Positions 62,843 through 64,000 of a DNA stretch of 64,000 bases are shown piece by piece. Location: assembly GCF_001885585.1 (NCBI RefSeq), contig NZ_LSRP01000107.1:124001-188000 (forward strand), written 5' to 3'. The stretch is from Pararhizobium antarcticum. Lineage in GTDB: Bacteria > Pseudomonadota > Alphaproteobacteria > Rhizobiales > Rhizobiaceae. The position numbers and the translations under genes are program-made. The notes under the pieces were generated by a model. The model ran no database searches, was not told where the DNA came from, and saw nothing but the letters and a program-made list of their open reading frames with translations. Each line of letters starts with the position of its first letter. Position 1 is the first letter of the stretch.

Positions 62843-63712
62843 ATGGCTAAAGTTGCATTCATCGGTCTCGGCGTCATGGGTTATCCGATGGCCGGCCACC
62901 TGCGCGTCAAGGGCGGTCACGACCTCACGGTCTACAACCGCACGGCAGCGAAGGCGGAAACATGGGTCGACCAGTTCGGCGGAAGCACGGCAAGCACCCC
63001 CGCAGATGCCGCCGCCAACGCGGACTATGTGTTCTGCTGTGTCGGCAATGACGACGACCTGCGCTCCGTGACAACGGGCAAGGATGGTGCCTTCCACAGC
63101 CTGAAGGCCGGAACCGTCTTCATCGACAACACGACGGCCTCCGCCGATGTCGCGCGCGAACTGGATGCGGCGGCCACCGCGCGCGGCGCGCATTTCATCG
63201 ATGCACCGGTGTCCGGCGGACAGGCCGGCGCCGAAAACGGGGTTCTCACCGTCATGTGCGGCGCAGAGCCGGACGTGTTCGCGCGGGCAAGACCCGTCAT
63301 CGACGCCTATGCCCGCATGGTCGGCCTGATGGGACCGGCAGGATCGGGACAGTTGACCAAGATGGTCAACCAGATCTGCATCGCCGGCCTGGTGCAGGGA
63401 CTGGCGGAAGGCATCCATTTCGGCAAGAAGGCAGGCCTCGACATCGAGGCCGTCATCGACGTGATCTCGAAAGGCGCCGCCGGCTCCTGGCAGATGGAAA
63501 ACCGCCACAAGACGATGAATGTCGGGAAATATGATTTCGGCTTTGCCGTCGACTGGATGCGCAAGGACCTCGACATCGTGCTGTCGGAAGCCCGCAACAA
63601 TGGCGCCACCCTGCCGGTGACGGCCCTGGTCGATCAGTTCTATGCCGAGGTGCAGTCGCTCGGCGGCAAACGCTGGGATACCTCGTCGCTCCTGGCACGG
63701 CTCGAGAAATAA
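62843..63712 (+). CDS. NAD(P)-dependent beta-hydroxyacid dehydrogenase (3-hydroxyisobutyrate type)
   Basis: A 289-residue oxidoreductase of the beta-hydroxyacid dehydrogenase family. The Rossmann motif GLGVMGYPMAGHL is at 8-20, the substrate-binding DAPVSGGQAGAENG near 120-133, and the catalytic lysine is in GQLTKMVNQI. Relatives act on 3-hydroxyisobutyrate, tartronate semialdehyde, succinic semialdehyde or glyoxylate, so the substrate is open. AGGAG precedes the ATG. It converges on an Lrp-type gene. Confidence 0.92.
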   Translation: MAKVAFIGLGVMGYPMAGHLRVKGGHDLTVYNRTAAKAETWVDQFGGSTASTPADAAANADYVFCCVGNDDDLRSVTTGKDGAFHSLKAGTVFIDNTTASADVARELDAAATARGAHFIDAPVSGGQAGAENGVLTVMCGAEPDVFARARPVIDAYARMVGLMGPAGSGQLTKMVNQICIAGLVQGLAEGIHFGKKAGLDIEAVIDVISKGAAGSWQMENRHKTMNVGKYDFGFAVDWMRKDLDIVLSEARNNGATLPVTALVDQFYAEVQSLGGKRWDTSSLLARLEK

Positions 63713-63735
63713 GGCCCGCCGAACCCGGAATTGAA

Positions 63736-63768
63736 AAAGGCTGACGCGCGCCGCGCCTCAGCCTTTGT
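63736..63768. terminator. Hairpin between the dehydrogenase and Lrp-type genes
   Basis: AAAGGCTGA (63736-63744) and TCAGCCTTT (63758-63766) form a 9-bp stem with a GC-rich loop; A/T-rich flanks on both sides make it a plausible bidirectional terminator of the two convergent genes. Confidence 0.75.
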
Positions 63769-63790
63769 TCCCGCGCAAAATCCGGGCCGA

Positions 63791-64000
63791 TCAATCCTCG
63801 CCGGATTTCGCCTGTTCCAGCATCATGTAGTCGAGCGGAAGCTGTGTCGTGTACTTGATCTGCTCCATCGCGAAAGCGGAGGAGACGTCGCGGATCTCGA
63901 TCTTGGCGATCATCCGCTTGTAGAAGGCATCATAGGCGGCAATGTCGGGAACGACGACGCGCAGGAGATAATCGACATCACCGCTCATGCGGTAGAATTC
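63791..64000 (-). CDS. Lrp/AsnC-family regulator, 3' part only
   Basis: The C-terminal 69 residues of an Lrp/AsnC regulator, cut by the window edge. FYRMSGDVDYLLRVVVPDI and the following DAFYKRM are the start of the ligand-binding RAM domain; the DNA-binding N-terminus lies beyond the window. The last residues are EQAKSGED. An internal ATG at 63988 is not the start. It converges on the dehydrogenase gene. Confidence 0.85.
   Translation of the reverse strand, partial: EFYRMSGDVDYLLRVVVPDIAAYDAFYKRMIAKIEIRDVSSAFAMEQIKYTTQLPLDYMMLEQAKSGED

Overview
The window looks like chromosomal DNA of a rhizobial alphaproteobacterium (Hyphomicrobiales, probably Rhizobiaceae, in the Rhizobium/Agrobacterium/Sinorhizobium range). 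Reasons: high GC; a BluB that reads like the Sinorhizobium enzyme; a 770-residue two-module malic enzyme; plant-type (class II) DAHP synthase; an Mla-type transporter whose permease carries a fused STAS domain; DUF2865, Usg, GFA and DUF1003 families; and an acyl-homoserine-lactone LuxR/LuxI pair. Species cannot be fixed from this sequence alone. Almost all of the window is packed protein-coding DNA. I see no rRNA, tRNA, transposase, integrase or CRISPR array, so this is mostly a core-genome stretch.

Layout. 0-5 kb: ABC exporter, trmL, a small unknown gene, hemF, BON protein. 4.6-8.9 kb: minus-strand Mla-like lipid transport operon (STAS-MlaE, MlaF, MlaD, auxiliary lipoprotein). 9-12 kb: dipeptide epimerase converging on an MFS transporter, then an LpxH-like phosphatase. 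12.3-16.3 kb: malic enzyme followed by luxR-luxI, with a near-consensus lux box before luxI and a strong hairpin that buries the ribosome site and start codon of luxR. 16.4-18.6 kb: DUF2865 protein and bluB, the latter behind a clear cobalamin riboswitch. 18.6-21.7 kb: SDR and phytanoyl-CoA-dioxygenase-like genes divergent from a LacI regulator. 21.8-30 kb: NYN-LOTUS protein, PD40 protein, nadE, an LTA-synthase-family phosphoglycerol transferase, GNAT, DUF1003 and an HTH regulator.

30-42 kb: GFA protein, class II DAHP synthase, LysR, glutathione reductase, DUF2059, rpiA, gph, a large L,D-transpeptidase, fumC and a diguanylate cyclase. 42-47.6 kb: a small L,D-transpeptidase, nucleoside deoxyribosyltransferase-like protein, FMN-binding protein, an alpha/beta hydrolase divergent from a MarR gene with a perfect 16-bp palindrome between them, DUF971 and moaA. 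47.6-54 kb: a chemoreceptor and a four-gene EamA-MFS-mobA-mobB operon. 54-64 kb: an OmpA-domain protein with four 42-residue repeats, a polar amino acid ABC system without its ATPase, Usg, TPR-methyltransferase, a second GFA protein, an unrecognised 514-residue membrane protein, a beta-hydroxyacid dehydrogenase and the 3' end of an Lrp/AsnC gene.

Functional links: envelope upkeep recurs (Mla system, LpxH-like phosphatase, LTA-synthase homologue, two L,D-transpeptidases, OmpA protein). Central metabolism is represented by maeB, fumC, rpiA, gph and aroF; cofactor synthesis by hemF, bluB, nadE, moaA and mobAB. The most unusual regulatory DNA is around luxR-luxI, where several stem-loops and lux-box half-sites cluster within about 1.7 kb.
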